A stretch of DNA of 64,000 bases, from contig NZ_VRLV01000005.1 in NCBI RefSeq assembly GCF_009760925.1, positions 434,001 through 498,000 on the forward strand. The letters run 5' to 3'. The DNA comes from Nonomuraea typhae. GTDB taxonomy: Bacteria; Actinomycetota; Actinomycetes; Streptosporangiales; Streptosporangiaceae. The notes below the pieces were generated by a model. It did not search any database. It saw nothing but the letters and a program-made list of their open reading frames with translations, and was not told the origin of the DNA. Every line of letters begins with the position of its first letter. The stretch's first letter is position 1. Shown here one piece after another: positions 52,429 to 62,751 of the stretch. Made by a program: the position numbers and the translations under genes.

Positions 52429-53771
52429 TCCTCGCTGTAGAACCGACCCTTGCCGACTTCGGCAAGGACCCGCTCTGGATCACCATCGTCAAGGCCCTGA
52501 TGCTGTTCGTGTTCCTCCTGCTGGGGGTCATGTTCTTCGTCTGGTACGAGCGCAAGCTCATCTCCTGGATGCAGAACCGCATCGGTCCCGACCGGGCGGG
52601 CAAGTTCGGCCTCCTGCAGTCGATCGCCGACGCGATCAAGATGGGCCTGAAGGAGGACCTGTTCCCGAACACCGTGGACAAGGTGCTCTACCTGCTGGCC
52701 CCGGTGATCATGGTGGTTCCGGCTTTCCTGGCCTTCTCCATCACGCCGTTCGCGGGCATGGTCAACCTGTTCGGAGTCCAGACGCCGCTGCAGCTGGTGG
52801 ACCTGCCGGTCGCGGTGCTGTTCATGCTGGCCATGGGCGCGATCTCCGTGTACGGCGTCGTGCTGGCCGGCTGGTCGAGCCGCTCGCCGTACGCGCTGCT
52901 GGGCGGTCTGAGGTCGGCGGCGCAGGTGGTCTCCTACGAGATCGCGATGGGACTGTCGTTCGTCGGCGTCTTCCTGTTCGCGGGGACGCTGTCCACGTCG
53001 GAGATCGTGAAGGCGCAGGCGGCCGGCGGCGAGTTCCTCGGGATTCCGATGCCGTCGTGGTACGTCGTGCTCCTGCTGCCGTCGTTCCTGATCTTCGTGA
53101 TCTGCGGCTTCGGCGAGGCCGCCCGTATCCCGTTCGACCTGCCCGAGGGCGAGGGCGAGCTGGTCGGCGGTTTCCAGACCGAGTACTCGTCGTCGCTGAA
53201 GTTCGCTCTGATCATGATGGGCGAGTACCTGCACACGTTCACCGCTTCCGCGATGGCGGTCACGCTCTTCCTGGGCGGCTGGCGAGCTCCCTGGCCCATC
53301 TCCCTCTGGGACGGCGCCAACGAGGGCTGGTGGGGTCTGCTCTGGTTCTTCATCAAGTTCGTCCTGGTCTTCTCGTTCGTGGTCTGGGTGCGCGCCTCGC
53401 TGCCGCGGGTCCGCTACGACCAGCTGATGTCGCTGGGCTGGAAGGTCCTCATCCCGCTGAACCTGGCGTGGATCATGCTCGTGGCCACGGTCAGGGCGAT
53501 CATGTACGTCCGCGACCCCAGCTCCGGCTTCGAGGGCAGCATGGCGGTCGTCCTGACGATCGCCGCCGTCGTGGTCGTCGGCGCGCTCGCCATCTGGGCC
53601 CGGTTCGACACGGTCAACCAGCGGCGGAAGGAGGCCGAGAGGGCCGAGGTCGCCGCTGAGTTCGAAGAGCTGGACCGCGAGCCGACCGCCGGTGGCTTCC
53701 CTGTGCCGCCGCTCGATCTGCCGCACTACCACGGGGTGCAGCACAAGGAGGTTCCCAGTGGGACTAACTGA
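52425..53771 (+). CDS. nuoH: NADH-quinone oxidoreductase subunit H
   Basis: A 448-residue membrane subunit with about eight helices that connects the quinone chamber to the proton pumps. The signatures [20 protein letters not shown] and [20 protein letters not shown] are complete. It is more than 100 residues longer than E. coli NuoH because of a ninth hydrophobic segment and a charged, Pro-rich C-terminus. It overlaps nuoI by 14 bp, the longest overlap in the operon. Confidence 0.97.
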   Translation: MILAVEPTLADFGKDPLWITIVKALMLFVFLLLGVMFFVWYERKLISWMQNRIGPDRAGKFGLLQSIADAIKMGLKEDLFPNTVDKVLYLLAPVIMVVPAFLAFSITPFAGMVNLFGVQTPLQLVDLPVAVLFMLAMGAISVYGVVLAGWSSRSPYALLGGLRSAAQVVSYEIAMGLSFVGVFLFAGTLSTSEIVKAQAAGGEFLGIPMPSWYVVLLLPSFLIFVICGFGEAARIPFDLPEGEGELVGGFQTEYSSSLKFALIMMGEYLHTFTASAMAVTLFLGGWRAPWPISLWDGANEGWWGLLWFFIKFVLVFSFVVWVRASLPRVRYDQLMSLGWKVLIPLNLAWIMLVATVRAIMYVRDPSSGFEGSMAVVLTIAAVVVVGALAIWARFDTVNQRRKEAERAEVAAEFEELDREPTAGGFPVPPLDLPHYHGVQHKEVPSGTN

Positions 53772-54273
53772 TTGGCTGAACCCCGTCAAGGGCTTCGGCG
53801 TCACCTTCCACACGATGTTCAAGAAGCCCGTCACCGTGCGGTACCCGGAGGAGAAGCGGCCGACGGCCCCTCGCTTCCACGGTCGCCACCAGCTCAACCG
53901 CTGGCCCGACGGGCTGGAGAAGTGCGTCGGCTGTGAGCTGTGCGCATGGGCGTGTCCGGCCGACGCGATCTACGTCGAGGGCGCGGACAACACCGAAGAG
54001 GGCCGCTTCTCGCCGGGCGAGCGCTACGGGCGCACCTACCAGATCAACTATCTGCGGTGCATCCTGTGCGGCCTCTGCATCGAGGCTTGCCCGACTCGCG
54101 CGCTGACCATGACCAACGAGTACGAGTTGGCCGACACCAACCGTGAGAGCCTCATCTACACCAAGGAGATGCTGCTCGCGCCGTTGACTCCGGGCATGGA
54201 GCAGCCGCCGCACCCGATGCGGCTCGGTGAGACCGAAGAGGACTACTACCGCCTGGGACGGACCAATGGGTGA
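53758..54273 (+). CDS. nuoI: NADH-quinone oxidoreductase subunit I
   Basis: A 171-residue ferredoxin-type subunit with clusters N6a and N6b: ligands C56, C59, C62, C66 ([12 protein letters not shown]) and C101, C104, C107, C111 ([12 protein letters not shown]). It wires NuoG to NuoB. GTG at 53758 is supported by AAGGAGG five nt upstream, inside the nuoH coding end. The next gene overlaps its stop by 8 bp. Confidence 0.97.
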   Translation: MGLTDWLNPVKGFGVTFHTMFKKPVTVRYPEEKRPTAPRFHGRHQLNRWPDGLEKCVGCELCAWACPADAIYVEGADNTEEGRFSPGERYGRTYQINYLRCILCGLCIEACPTRALTMTNEYELADTNRESLIYTKEMLLAPLTPGMEQPPHPMRLGETEEDYYRLGRTNG

Positions 54274-55042
54274 GCAAGTCACTTTCTGGGTCCTGGCCGT
54301 TATCTCGGTGCTGGCCGCGCTCGGCGTGGTGTTCAGCCGCAGGGCCGTCTACTCGGCGCTGATGCTCGGCGGCGTCATGCTCTGCCTCGCGGTGCTGTAC
54401 GCGGCGCAGGACGCGCCGTTCCTGGCCGCGGTGCAGATCATCGTCTACACCGGCGCGGTCATGATGCTCTTCCTGTTCGTGCTCATGCTCGTGGGCGTGG
54501 ACTCCTCGGACTCCTTCGTGGAGACGCTGAAGGGCCAGCGCTTCTGGGCCGTGATCGCGGGCGTCGGCTTCGCGTCGCTGATCATCCTGGCCGTCGGCAA
54601 CGCGGTGTTCTCCAACGCCAAGGGGCTGGCCGCGGCGACCGGGCAGGGCGGCTACATCCGCTCGCTGGCCGGGCAGATCTTCACCCGCCACGTGTTCGCC
54701 TTCGAGGTGACCTCGGCGCTGCTGATCACCGCCGCGCTCGGCGCGATGGTCCTGGCCCACCGCGAGCGGCTCACCGCCAAGCTCACGCAGAAGGATCTCT
54801 CACGCGCCCGCTTCCAGGGCGACCAGCCCTCGCCGCTCCCCGGCCCCGGCACCTACGCCCGGAGCAACGCGGTCGACATGCCGGCGCTGCTGCCCGACGG
54901 ATCGGTCTCCGAGAAGTCGGTCAACCGCTACATCGCGCGCTATGACGTCGAACACGACCACCTGCCCGCCGATCCGAAGCTCGCCGAGGCGATCAGGCAC
55001 TCGGTCGAGGTCGAGGTCGAGGTCGAGGAGGAGTCGAAGTGA
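54266..55042 (+). CDS. nuoJ: NADH-quinone oxidoreductase subunit J
   Basis: A 258-residue membrane subunit with five helices, including the broken helix region [17 protein letters not shown] that contains the pi-bulge implicated in coupling. It has a long cytoplasmic C-terminal extension of about 85 residues that ends in an alternating Glu-Val run (EVEVEVEEE), not present in E. coli. ATG at 54266 overlaps nuoI. Its stop overlaps the nuoK GTG. Confidence 0.96.
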   Translation: MGEQVTFWVLAVISVLAALGVVFSRRAVYSALMLGGVMLCLAVLYAAQDAPFLAAVQIIVYTGAVMMLFLFVLMLVGVDSSDSFVETLKGQRFWAVIAGVGFASLIILAVGNAVFSNAKGLAAATGQGGYIRSLAGQIFTRHVFAFEVTSALLITAALGAMVLAHRERLTAKLTQKDLSRARFQGDQPSPLPGPGTYARSNAVDMPALLPDGSVSEKSVNRYIARYDVEHDHLPADPKLAEAIRHSVEVEVEVEEESK

Positions 55043-55335
55043 CGACGCAGTACCTCATCCTCTCCGGGCTGCTTTTCGCCATCGGCGCGCTCGGGGTGCT
55101 GATCCGGCGCAACGCGATCGTGGTGTTCATGTGCGTGGAGCTCATGCTCAACGCCGCGAACCTCGCGTTCGTCACCTTCGCCAGGCAGAACGGCAACCTC
55201 GAAGGCCAGATCATCGCGTTCTTCGTGATGGTGGTGGCCGCGGCCGAGGTCGTGGTCGGTCTGGCCATCATCGTGACGATCTTCCGAACCCGCAGGTCGG
55301 CGTCCGTGGACGACGCCAACCTGCTGAAGTACTGA
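55039..55335 (+). CDS. nuoK: NADH-quinone oxidoreductase subunit K
   Basis: A 98-residue antiporter-like subunit with three helices. Conserved glutamates in [14 protein letters not shown] and [13 protein letters not shown] take part in proton translocation. GTG overlaps the nuoJ stop. A 10-bp gap to nuoL is one of the few non-overlapping junctions in the operon. Confidence 0.97.
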   Translation: MTTQYLILSGLLFAIGALGVLIRRNAIVVFMCVELMLNAANLAFVTFARQNGNLEGQIIAFFVMVVAAAEVVVGLAIIVTIFRTRRSASVDDANLLKY

Positions 55336-55345
55336 GGGGTGACTG

Positions 55346-57256
55346 GTGGATCCCGTTAAGATCGCCGATTACGCCGGCAGCGGCGTGATCGGCGTGTCAT
55401 GGCTGATGATCGCCCTGCCACTCCTCGGCGCCGCGATTCTGCTGGTCCTCGGCCGGATCACGAACAAGTGGGGACACCTGCTGGGCGTGGCCATGTCGCT
55501 GGCCTCGTTCGTGGTGGCGGTATTGGCCTTCTTCGAGATCCTCGGGCTGCCCGAGGACGCGCGACGCCAGGCCGTACAGCTCTATGAGTTCATCCCCGGC
55601 ATGGTCAACATGGGGCTGCTCGTCGACCCGCTGTCGATCAGCTTCGCGCTGCTGATCACGGGTGTCGGATCGCTGATCCACATCTACTCGATCGGCTACA
55701 TGTCGCACGACACCGACCGGCGGCGCTTCTTCGCCTACCTGAACCTGTTCGTCGCGGCGATGCTGCTGCTGGTGCTGTCCGACAACTACGTCGGGCTGTT
55801 CATCGGCTGGGAGGGCGTGGGTCTCGCGTCCTACCTGCTGATCGGGTTCTGGCAGTTCAAGCCGTCGGCGGCCGTCGCGGCCAAGAAGGCGTTCATCGTC
55901 AACCGCGTCGGCGACTTCGGCCTGCTGGTCGGCATGTTCGTCATCTGGACGACGTTCGGCACGCTGACGTTCTCCCAACTGGGCACGGCGCAGGTCGGGG
56001 AGGCGTCCAACGGGACGCTGACCGCGATCGGGCTCCTGCTGCTGCTGGGCGCGTGCGGCAAGTCGGCCCAGCTGCCGCTGCAGTCCTGGTTGCTCGACGC
56101 CATGGAGGGCCCGACCCCGGTCTCGGCCCTCATCCACGCCGCGACCATGGTCACCGCCGGCGTCTACCTGGTGGTCCGCTCCGGCGCGTTCTTCCAGGCG
56201 TCGGCCACGGCCTCGCTGGTCGTCGCGATCGTCGGCGTAGCCACACTGCTCGCCGGTGCGATCATCGGTTGCGCGAAGGACGACATCAAGAAGGGCCTGG
56301 CCGGCTCGACGATGTCGCAGATCGGCTACATGATGCTCGGCGCGGCCCTCGGGCCGGCGGGCTACGCCTTCGCCATCGCGCACCTCATCGCGCACGGCTT
56401 CTTCAAGGCCGACATGTTCCTCGGCGCCGGTTCGGTCATGCACGCCATGAACGACGAAGTGGACATGAGGAAGTACGGCGCGCTGCGCAAGGTCATGCCG
56501 ATCACCTTCCTCACCTTCATGGTCGGGTACCTGGCGATCATCGGCTTCCCGTTCCTGTCCGGTTTCTACACCAAGGACGGGATCATGGAGACGGCCATGG
56601 AGCACGGGCAGTGGATGGGCTGGCTGGCCGTCCTCGGCGCGGGCATCACCGGCTTCTACATGTCGCGCATGGTCTTCATGACCTTCTTCGGCGAGAAGCG
56701 CTGGGACAAGGACGCGCACCCCCACGAGTCGCCCGCGGTGATGACCTGGCCGCTGATCCTGCTCTCGATCGGCTCGATCGGCCTGGGCTACTACCTGATC
56801 AGCGACAACCGGTTCATGAAGTTCCTGTCCCCGGCGGTCGGCCTCCCCGAGCACCTGCCGGAATTCCACCTGTTCAGCACCACCACGGTCGGCCTGAGCT
56901 CCCTCGCCCTCGTCGCCCTGGGCGCCGCGTTCGCGTGGTTCAAGTACGGCAGGTCCGAGGTCCCGGTCCTCCAGCCGCGTGGCAACCTCCTGGTGAACTT
57001 CGCCCGGCGTGACCTGTACGGCGACGCCCTCAACGAGTCGCTGTTCATGCGCCCCGGCCAGTGGCTGACCAGGATCGCCGTCTTCTTCGACAACCGCGGC
57101 GTCGACGGCCTGGTCAACGGGCTGGCGGCGGCGATCGGCGGAACCTCGGGCCGCGTCCGGCGGCTGCAGACGGGCTTCGCCAGAACGTACGCGCTGTCCA
57201 TCCTGTTCGGTGCGGCCCTCCTGGCCGGCGCCCTGCTCCTCGTTGGGAACATGTGA
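55346..57256 (+). CDS. nuoL: NADH-quinone oxidoreductase subunit L
   Basis: A 636-residue proton-pumping subunit with about 16 helices. The antiporter motifs [23 protein letters not shown]-type [14 protein letters not shown] and the [15 protein letters not shown] region with conserved His and Lys are present. The C-terminal lateral helix precedes a final anchoring helix. GTG 55346 follows a GAGGGGTG ribosome binding site. The stop shares bases with nuoM (TGATG). Confidence 0.97.
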   Translation: MDPVKIADYAGSGVIGVSWLMIALPLLGAAILLVLGRITNKWGHLLGVAMSLASFVVAVLAFFEILGLPEDARRQAVQLYEFIPGMVNMGLLVDPLSISFALLITGVGSLIHIYSIGYMSHDTDRRRFFAYLNLFVAAMLLLVLSDNYVGLFIGWEGVGLASYLLIGFWQFKPSAAVAAKKAFIVNRVGDFGLLVGMFVIWTTFGTLTFSQLGTAQVGEASNGTLTAIGLLLLLGACGKSAQLPLQSWLLDAMEGPTPVSALIHAATMVTAGVYLVVRSGAFFQASATASLVVAIVGVATLLAGAIIGCAKDDIKKGLAGSTMSQIGYMMLGAALGPAGYAFAIAHLIAHGFFKADMFLGAGSVMHAMNDEVDMRKYGALRKVMPITFLTFMVGYLAIIGFPFLSGFYTKDGIMETAMEHGQWMGWLAVLGAGITGFYMSRMVFMTFFGEKRWDKDAHPHESPAVMTWPLILLSIGSIGLGYYLISDNRFMKFLSPAVGLPEHLPEFHLFSTTTVGLSSLALVALGAAFAWFKYGRSEVPVLQPRGNLLVNFARRDLYGDALNESLFMRPGQWLTRIAVFFDNRGVDGLVNGLAAAIGGTSGRVRRLQTGFARTYALSILFGAALLAGALLLVGNM

Positions 57257-58815
57257 TGTCACCCTGGCTCCCGATCCTCATGGCGGTGCCCGTGCTGGGC
57301 GCCATCGTGGTGGCCCTGCTCCCCAAGGGCAGTGACAAGCTGGCCAAGCAGGTCACGCTGCTGGTCTCGCTGGCCGTGATGGTGCTGACGCTCGTCATGG
57401 CGGTGCAGTTCAAGCCGGGCGGCGACCGGTTCCAGTTCGTGGCCGAGTACAACTGGATCCCGAGCTTCGGGGTCAAGTTCGGCGTCGGCGTGGACGGCAT
57501 CGCGCTGGTGCTGATCGCGCTGTCGGCGGTGCTGGTGCCGATCGTGGTGCTGGCCTCGTGGAACGACGCCGACGGTGTGAAGACGGCCGACGGCACGGTC
57601 ATCGCGCCGAAGCGGTCGGTCAAGACCTACTTCTCGCTGCTCCTGGTGCTGGAGACGATGATGATCGGCGTCTTCGCGGCGACCGACATCTTCCTGTTCT
57701 ACATCTTCTTCGAAGCCATGCTGATCCCGATGTACTTCATGATCGGGTCGTACGGCGGCGCCCAGCGGTCCTACGCGGCCGTCAAGTTCCTGCTGTACTC
57801 GCTGTTCGGCGGCCTGCTCATGCTGGTCGCGGTCATCGGGCTCTACTTCGCCGCCGGCAAGGGCACGTTCATGTTCCCCGAGCTGATCGGCGCCATCCAG
57901 GACCCGAACACGCAGAAGTGGCTGTTCGCCGGCTTCTTCATCGCCTTCGCGATCAAGGCGCCGCTGGTGCCGGTGCACACCTGGCTGCCCGACGCGGCGG
58001 CTCAGGCTCCGGCGGGCGCGGCCGTACTCCTGGTGGGTGTGCTCGACAAGGTGGGCACCTTCGGGATGCTCCGCTTCTGCCTGGAGTTGTTCCCCGAGGC
58101 GGCCAAGACGTTCACGATGCCGATCGTCGTGCTCGCGGTGATCAGCATCATCTACGGCGCGATCGTGGCCATCGGGCAGACGGACATGAAGCGCCTGATC
58201 GCCTACACCTCGATCTCGCACTTCGGCTTCATCGTCATGGGCGTGTTCGCCATGGACCAGATCGCCCAGTCCGGGGCGACGCTCTACATGGTCAACCACG
58301 GCTTCGCCACCGGCGCGCTGTTCCTGGTCGCCGGGTTCCTGATCGCGCGGCGCGGCTCGCCGTACATCTCCGACTACGGCGGCGTGCAGAAGGTGGCGCC
58401 GCTGCTGGCCGGGTTCTTCCTGGTCGCCGGTCTGGCCGGGTTGTCGCTGCCGGGGCTGTCGTCGTTCGTCAGCGAGTTCATGGTGATGATCGGCACGTAC
58501 TCCAGCGTCGCGTTCGGCTCCGGCGCGCTGGCGGTGGCGGCGATCGTCTCCGCGGTCGCGGTCATCCTCGCGGCCGTCTACATCCTGTGGGTGGTCCAGC
58601 GGACCCTGAACGGCCCGACGGCCGAGTCCGTGAAGGGCTTCAAGGATCTGAACGTGCGTGAGGTCGTGGTGCTCGCGCCGCTCGTCGCGCTGATCATCGG
58701 ATTCGGCTTCTACCCGAAGCCGCTGCTCGACGTGATCAACCCGTCGGTCAAGCAGACGATCCAGAACGTGAAAGTAGAAACCCCCGCCATCGCTGAGAAG
58801 GGAGCCGGGAATTGA
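57256..58815 (+). CDS. nuoM: NADH-quinone oxidoreductase subunit M
   Basis: A 519-residue proton-pumping subunit with about 14 helices. Functional signatures are IFFEAMLIPMYFMIGSYGG with the key Glu, HTWLPDAAAQAPAGAAVLL, and TDMKRLIAYTSISHFGFI with conserved Lys and His. ATG at 57256 overlaps the nuoL stop; the open frame upstream was rejected. It overlaps nuoN by 4 bp. Confidence 0.97.
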   Translation: MSPWLPILMAVPVLGAIVVALLPKGSDKLAKQVTLLVSLAVMVLTLVMAVQFKPGGDRFQFVAEYNWIPSFGVKFGVGVDGIALVLIALSAVLVPIVVLASWNDADGVKTADGTVIAPKRSVKTYFSLLLVLETMMIGVFAATDIFLFYIFFEAMLIPMYFMIGSYGGAQRSYAAVKFLLYSLFGGLLMLVAVIGLYFAAGKGTFMFPELIGAIQDPNTQKWLFAGFFIAFAIKAPLVPVHTWLPDAAAQAPAGAAVLLVGVLDKVGTFGMLRFCLELFPEAAKTFTMPIVVLAVISIIYGAIVAIGQTDMKRLIAYTSISHFGFIVMGVFAMDQIAQSGATLYMVNHGFATGALFLVAGFLIARRGSPYISDYGGVQKVAPLLAGFFLVAGLAGLSLPGLSSFVSEFMVMIGTYSSVAFGSGALAVAAIVSAVAVILAAVYILWVVQRTLNGPTAESVKGFKDLNVREVVVLAPLVALIIGFGFYPKPLLDVINPSVKQTIQNVKVETPAIAEKGAGN

Positions 58816-60395
58816 ACGGCTTCGAGGCGCCGACCATCGAGTACGGGCAGCTCGCGCCGCTGCTGCTCGTCTTCGGCGCGGCCTGCATCGGCGTCCTGGT
58901 GGAGGCGTTCGCGCCGCGCTACCTGCGCAAGTCCATCCACGTCCCGCTCACGCTGCTGAGCATGGTGGGCGCGTTCGCGCTGGTCATCGTGCAGGTGGCC
59001 AGGGGCGGCGTGCCGGCGACGGCCTCGGCCATGGGCGCGGTGGCGGTGGACGGCCCGGCGCTGTTCATCTGGGGCGTCATCCTGGTGCTCTCGCTGGGCG
59101 CCGTACTCATGATCAACGACGACGGCCACTTCGTCGCCTCGGCGGCAGCCGTACCCGGGAGTGCGGAAGAGGAGGAGGCGGAGTCGAGCGGCGGCGCGCA
59201 CACCGAGGTCTACCCGCTGGTGCTCTTCGCGGTCGGCGGCATGCTGCTGTTCGCCGCCTCGCACGACCTGCTGATCATGTTCGTGGCCCTCGAGGTCATG
59301 TCGCTGCCGCTGTACCTGCTGTGCGGGCTGGCGCGCAGGCGTCGCCTGCTGTCGCAGGAAGCGTCGCTGAAGTACTTCCTGCTGGGCGCGTTCTCCTCGG
59401 CGTTCTTCCTGTACGGCATGGCGATGGTGTACGGCTACGCCGGCACGGTGAGCCTGCCCGGGATCAGCCAGGCGATGGCGACCGGCGCGCTGATGGACCC
59501 GCTGCTGCTGCTCGGCTTCGCCCTGCTGGGCGTGGGCCTGCTGTTCAAGATCGGTGCGGCGCCCTTCCACGCGTGGAAGCCGGACGTCTACCAGGGCGCG
59601 CCGACGCCGGTGACCGCGCTGATGGCCTCCGGCACGCTGGTGGCGGCCATGGGCGCGGTGCTGCGGGTGTTCTGGGTGGCGCTGGGCAACCTGGACTGGG
59701 ACTGGCGCCCGGTCATGTGGGTGGTCGCGGCGCTGACGATGATCGTGGGCGCGATCCTGGCGATCACGCAGACGGACATCAAGCGCATGCTGGCGTACTC
59801 GTCGATCGCGCACGCGGGCTTCCTGCTCATCGGCGTGATGGCGACGTTCGAGGCGGCCGAGAAGAACGCGGGCTCGCTGTCGGCGATCCTGTTCTACCTG
59901 CTGGTCTACGGCTTCACCACCGTGGGCGCGTTCGCCGTGGTCACCATGGTGCGCGACCCCGGAGGCGAGGCGGGGCATCTGTCGCGCTGGGCGGGTCTGG
60001 GTAAGCGATCTCCGCTACTTGCCGGTGTGTTCGCTTTCTTCTTGCTGGCGTTCGCTGGTATCCCTCTGACCAGTGGTTTCTTCGGGAAGTACGCCGTGTT
60101 CGCGGCGGCCGTGGACAGCGGCGCACAGACCGGAGACTCGATGGGCGCGTGGATGACCGGCCTGGTCGTCGTGGGTGTCATCGCCTCGGCGATCGCGGCG
60201 TTCTTCTACGTCCGCGTCATCGTGCTGATGTTCTTCAGCGAGCCCGCCGCCGACGGCCCCACCGTGGTCGCTCCCAGCATGGGCACCGCGGTGGTCATCG
60301 GCGTCGCGCTGCTGGTTACGGTAGGAGTCGGGCTTTTCCCGCAGCCCGCGCTCGACATCGCAAACCAGGCTGCGTCCGGCCTGTTCATTAGATAA
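58812..60395 (+). CDS. nuoN: NADH-quinone oxidoreductase subunit N
   Basis: A 527-residue proton-pumping subunit with about 14 helices. Signatures are FVALEVMSLPLYLLCGL, FHAWKPDVYQGAPTPV and TDIKRMLAYSSIAHAGFLL. An insert after the third helix (residues about 110-135) is acidic and Ser-rich. The TTG start overlaps the nuoM stop and has GGGAG upstream. It completes the full 14-subunit set. The prenyl synthase follows 11 bp later. Confidence 0.97.
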   Translation: MNGFEAPTIEYGQLAPLLLVFGAACIGVLVEAFAPRYLRKSIHVPLTLLSMVGAFALVIVQVARGGVPATASAMGAVAVDGPALFIWGVILVLSLGAVLMINDDGHFVASAAAVPGSAEEEEAESSGGAHTEVYPLVLFAVGGMLLFAASHDLLIMFVALEVMSLPLYLLCGLARRRRLLSQEASLKYFLLGAFSSAFFLYGMAMVYGYAGTVSLPGISQAMATGALMDPLLLLGFALLGVGLLFKIGAAPFHAWKPDVYQGAPTPVTALMASGTLVAAMGAVLRVFWVALGNLDWDWRPVMWVVAALTMIVGAILAITQTDIKRMLAYSSIAHAGFLLIGVMATFEAAEKNAGSLSAILFYLLVYGFTTVGAFAVVTMVRDPGGEAGHLSRWAGLGKRSPLLAGVFAFFLLAFAGIPLTSGFFGKYAVFAAAVDSGAQTGDSMGAWMTGLVVVGVIASAIAAFFYVRVIVLMFFSEPAADGPTVVAPSMGTAVVIGVALLVTVGVGLFPQPALDIANQAASGLFIR

Positions 60396-60406
60396 GGGGT
60401 CCACCT

Positions 60407-61399
60407 ATGTCCGCGCCTCCGGTTGTTGATCTGCCCATTGAGGACGAGCGGTTGGCGCAGGACATAGCCAGCGGGCTGAGCGCAGTTGAGAAGCTCCTGC
60501 GCGCGTCGGTGGAGAGCGAGGACGCCTTCGTCACGGAGGCGTCCAAGCACCTCATCGAGGCTGGTGGCAAGCGGTTCCGCACGCTGATGGTGCTGCTGGC
60601 CGCCCAGTTCGGCGATCCGTCCGCGCCCGGTGTCGTCCCGGGCGCGGTGGTGATCGAGCTCACCCATCTTGGATCGCTCTATCACGACGACGTCATGGAC
60701 GAGGCCCCGGTACGGCGGGGCTCCGCGTCGGCCAACGCCCGCTGGGACAACACCGTGGCGATCCTGACCGGCGACTACCTGTTCGCGCAGGCGTCCGACC
60801 TCCTGGCCGATCTGGGTCCCGAGCTGATCAGGATCCAGGCGCAGACGTTCTCCCGGCTCGTGCAGGGGCAGATCAGGGAGACGATCGGGCCGCGTGAGGG
60901 GGAGGACCCGGTGGCCCACTACATCAAGGTGCTGGCCGACAAGACCGGCTCGCTCATCGCCGCCTCGGGGCGGTTCGGGGCGCTGCTGTCCGGGGCGCCG
61001 GCGGACGTCGAGGAACGGCTGAGCCGCGCCTGCGAGGCGATCGGGGTGGCGTGGCAGCTCGGGGACGACCTTCTCGACGTGGCTTCCACCTCGACGGAGT
61101 CGGGCAAGACGCCGGGGACGGACCTGCGGGAGGGCATCAGGACGCTGCCGGTGCTCTACGTGCTGGGCTCGCCGGACGAGTCGCGGCTCAGGGCGCTGCT
61201 GGCGGCCGGGCCGGTGGCGGAGGAGGACGTCGAGGAGACGTTGTCGCTGCTGCGGGGGCATTCGGCGATGGTTCAGGCTCGGGCGGAGCTGGATGCGTGG
61301 GTGAACCGGGCGCGTGCCGACATCTCTGGCTTGCCGGACATTCCGGCTAAGCGTGCCTTTTTGGCCTTGTGTGACTATGTCGTGGAACGTTCAGGCTGA
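60407..61399 (+). CDS. polyprenyl diphosphate synthase (menaquinone side chain)
   Basis: A 330-residue trans-prenyltransferase. The first aspartate-rich motif is LYHDDVMDEA (D94, D95, D98) and the second QLGDDLLDVAS (D220, D221, D224); GGKRFRTLMVLLAA precedes the first, and small residues before it suggest a long product. Context, directly behind nuoN and near menG, supports synthesis of the C40-C50 side chain of menaquinone. AAGGGG precedes the ATG. Its end overlaps a convergent gene by 9 bp. Confidence 0.93.
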   Translation: MSAPPVVDLPIEDERLAQDIASGLSAVEKLLRASVESEDAFVTEASKHLIEAGGKRFRTLMVLLAAQFGDPSAPGVVPGAVVIELTHLGSLYHDDVMDEAPVRRGSASANARWDNTVAILTGDYLFAQASDLLADLGPELIRIQAQTFSRLVQGQIRETIGPREGEDPVAHYIKVLADKTGSLIAASGRFGALLSGAPADVEERLSRACEAIGVAWQLGDDLLDVASTSTESGKTPGTDLREGIRTLPVLYVLGSPDESRLRALLAAGPVAEEDVEETLSLLRGHSAMVQARAELDAWVNRARADISGLPDIPAKRAFLALCDYVVERSG

Positions 61400-61735
61400 T
61401 TTTTCGGGATATATCCGGACGAACCGTAGGTCGCTCTGGAGGCGGCCGCCGTCGCGGCGGTCGACCAGGAGATGGTCCCTGCGCTTGGTCACCTGGACGA
61501 TGACGGGCTCGTCCCTCAGGTGGCCGCGGGTCTCGAAGGTGTAGACGCCGCCGGCCAGGGTGTAGCGGGCCGGGTGGACGCCTTGGGGCGGCGCCTCGCG
61601 GCGCAGCCATGTGGCGATCAGGGGCCCCTGCTCGGGGCCCGGCGCCGGCCGTACCAGGACGTCCAGTGCCAGGCCGTCCGGGTAGAAGCGGAAGACCTGG
61701 AGGTCGCAGGCGTAGATGCCGCTCAGCACGGTCAC
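61391..61735 (-). CDS. hypothetical protein coupled to rarD
   Basis: A 114-residue protein of unknown family. It is predicted to be mostly beta strands (IYACDLQVFRFYPDGLALDV, ARYTLAGGVYTFET, PVIVQVTKRRDHLLVDR) and has no membrane helix or signal. GTG at 61735 overlaps the rarD stop (GTGA), so it is translated with rarD. The longer open frame on this strand runs through rarD and was rejected. It might bind a ligand, but no motif supports a specific role. Confidence 0.75.
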   Translation of the reverse strand: MTVLSGIYACDLQVFRFYPDGLALDVLVRPAPGPEQGPLIATWLRREAPPQGVHPARYTLAGGVYTFETRGHLRDEPVIVQVTKRRDHLLVDRRDGGRLQSDLRFVRIYPEKSA

Positions 61736-62646
61736 ACCTTGACCAGTTCGGCGGCCTTCCGGCTGGCGCGCGCCGCGCGGATGCTGTCGTAGGTGAAGAT
61801 CGACAGGGCCAGCCAGACGATCGAGAACCCGATCCAGCGGCTCGGCGGCATGGTCTCCTTGGCGATCAGCACGCCGCACAGGAACTGCAGGATCGGGGCG
61901 ATGTACTGCAGGACGCCGATCGTGCTCAGCGGCACCCGGATGGCCGAGGCGGTGAAGAACAGCAGCGGCACTGCGGTGATCACCCCGGCGCCGGCCAGGA
62001 GGAGCGCGTGACCGGGGTTGGTGTGCCCGAACGTCGCCTGCCCTGACATTTCCAGATATACGAGGTATGCGAGCGCGGGCGTCAGCAGCACCAGCGTCTC
62101 CACGGTCAGGCTCTCGGCCGCGCCCACGTTGGCCTGCTTCTTGACCAGCCCGTACACCCCGAAGCTGACGGCCAGCGTGAGCGCGATCCACGGCAGCCGG
62201 CCGTAGTCGATGGTGAGCACGATCACCGCCAGCGCGCCGGCCCCAACCGCCGCCCACTGCAACGGCCGCAGCCGCTCCCGCAGCAACACGACCCCGAACA
62301 CCACGCTCACCAGCGGATTGATGAAGTACCCGAGCGCACTCTCCACCACGTGCCCGGTGTTGACGGCGTAGATGTAGGTGCCCCAGTTGACCGTGATGAC
62401 CACCGCGGCCAGGGCCAGCAGCGCGAGCTTCCTGGGCTGCTTGAGCAACTCCCGGAACCACGACCAGTGCCGCCGCACCGCCAGGATGGCCACCACGGCC
62501 ACGAGAGACCACGCCATGCGGTGCGCGAGGATCTCAAGCGCCCCCGAGGGCTTGAGGAGCGGCCAGTAGAGTGGGAACAGTCCCCACATGGCGTAGGCCG
62601 CGACCCCGAACAACACACCACGCTTCTCGTCAGGCATGTAACCCAT
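61732..62646 (-). CDS. rarD: EamA family transporter RarD
   Basis: A 304-residue membrane protein with ten helices. RarD-specific segments include GVAAYAMWGLFPLYWPLLKPSGALEIL near the N-terminus, WGTYIYAVNTGHVVESALGYFINPL and LQFLCGVLIAKETMPPSRWIGF. RarD is linked to chloramphenicol sensitivity, but its natural substrate is unclear. TAATGT lies 6 nt before ATG 62646, which suggests a leaderless message; ATG 62637 is an alternative start. It diverges from msrA across a 105-bp AT-rich interval. Confidence 0.93.
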   Translation of the reverse strand: MGYMPDEKRGVLFGVAAYAMWGLFPLYWPLLKPSGALEILAHRMAWSLVAVVAILAVRRHWSWFRELLKQPRKLALLALAAVVITVNWGTYIYAVNTGHVVESALGYFINPLVSVVFGVVLLRERLRPLQWAAVGAGALAVIVLTIDYGRLPWIALTLAVSFGVYGLVKKQANVGAAESLTVETLVLLTPALAYLVYLEMSGQATFGHTNPGHALLLAGAGVITAVPLLFFTASAIRVPLSTIGVLQYIAPILQFLCGVLIAKETMPPSRWIGFSIVWLALSIFTYDSIRAARASRKAAELVKV

Positions 62647-62652
62647 TTTCGG

Positions 62653-62658
62653 ACATTA
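62653..62658 (-). promoter_or_regulatory. candidate leaderless -10 element of rarD
   Basis: TAATGT on the minus strand ends 6 nt before ATG 62646, without a Shine-Dalgarno. The interval is unusually AT-rich for this genome. Confidence 0.45.
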
Positions 62659-62751
62659 CATGCTTAAACACAAACGCGTTCTACTATGTGGGACTATTTA
62701 GGCATCCTTAATGGTTTGCACCTCTGTATCGTGGAGACCAGGAGGTGCACC

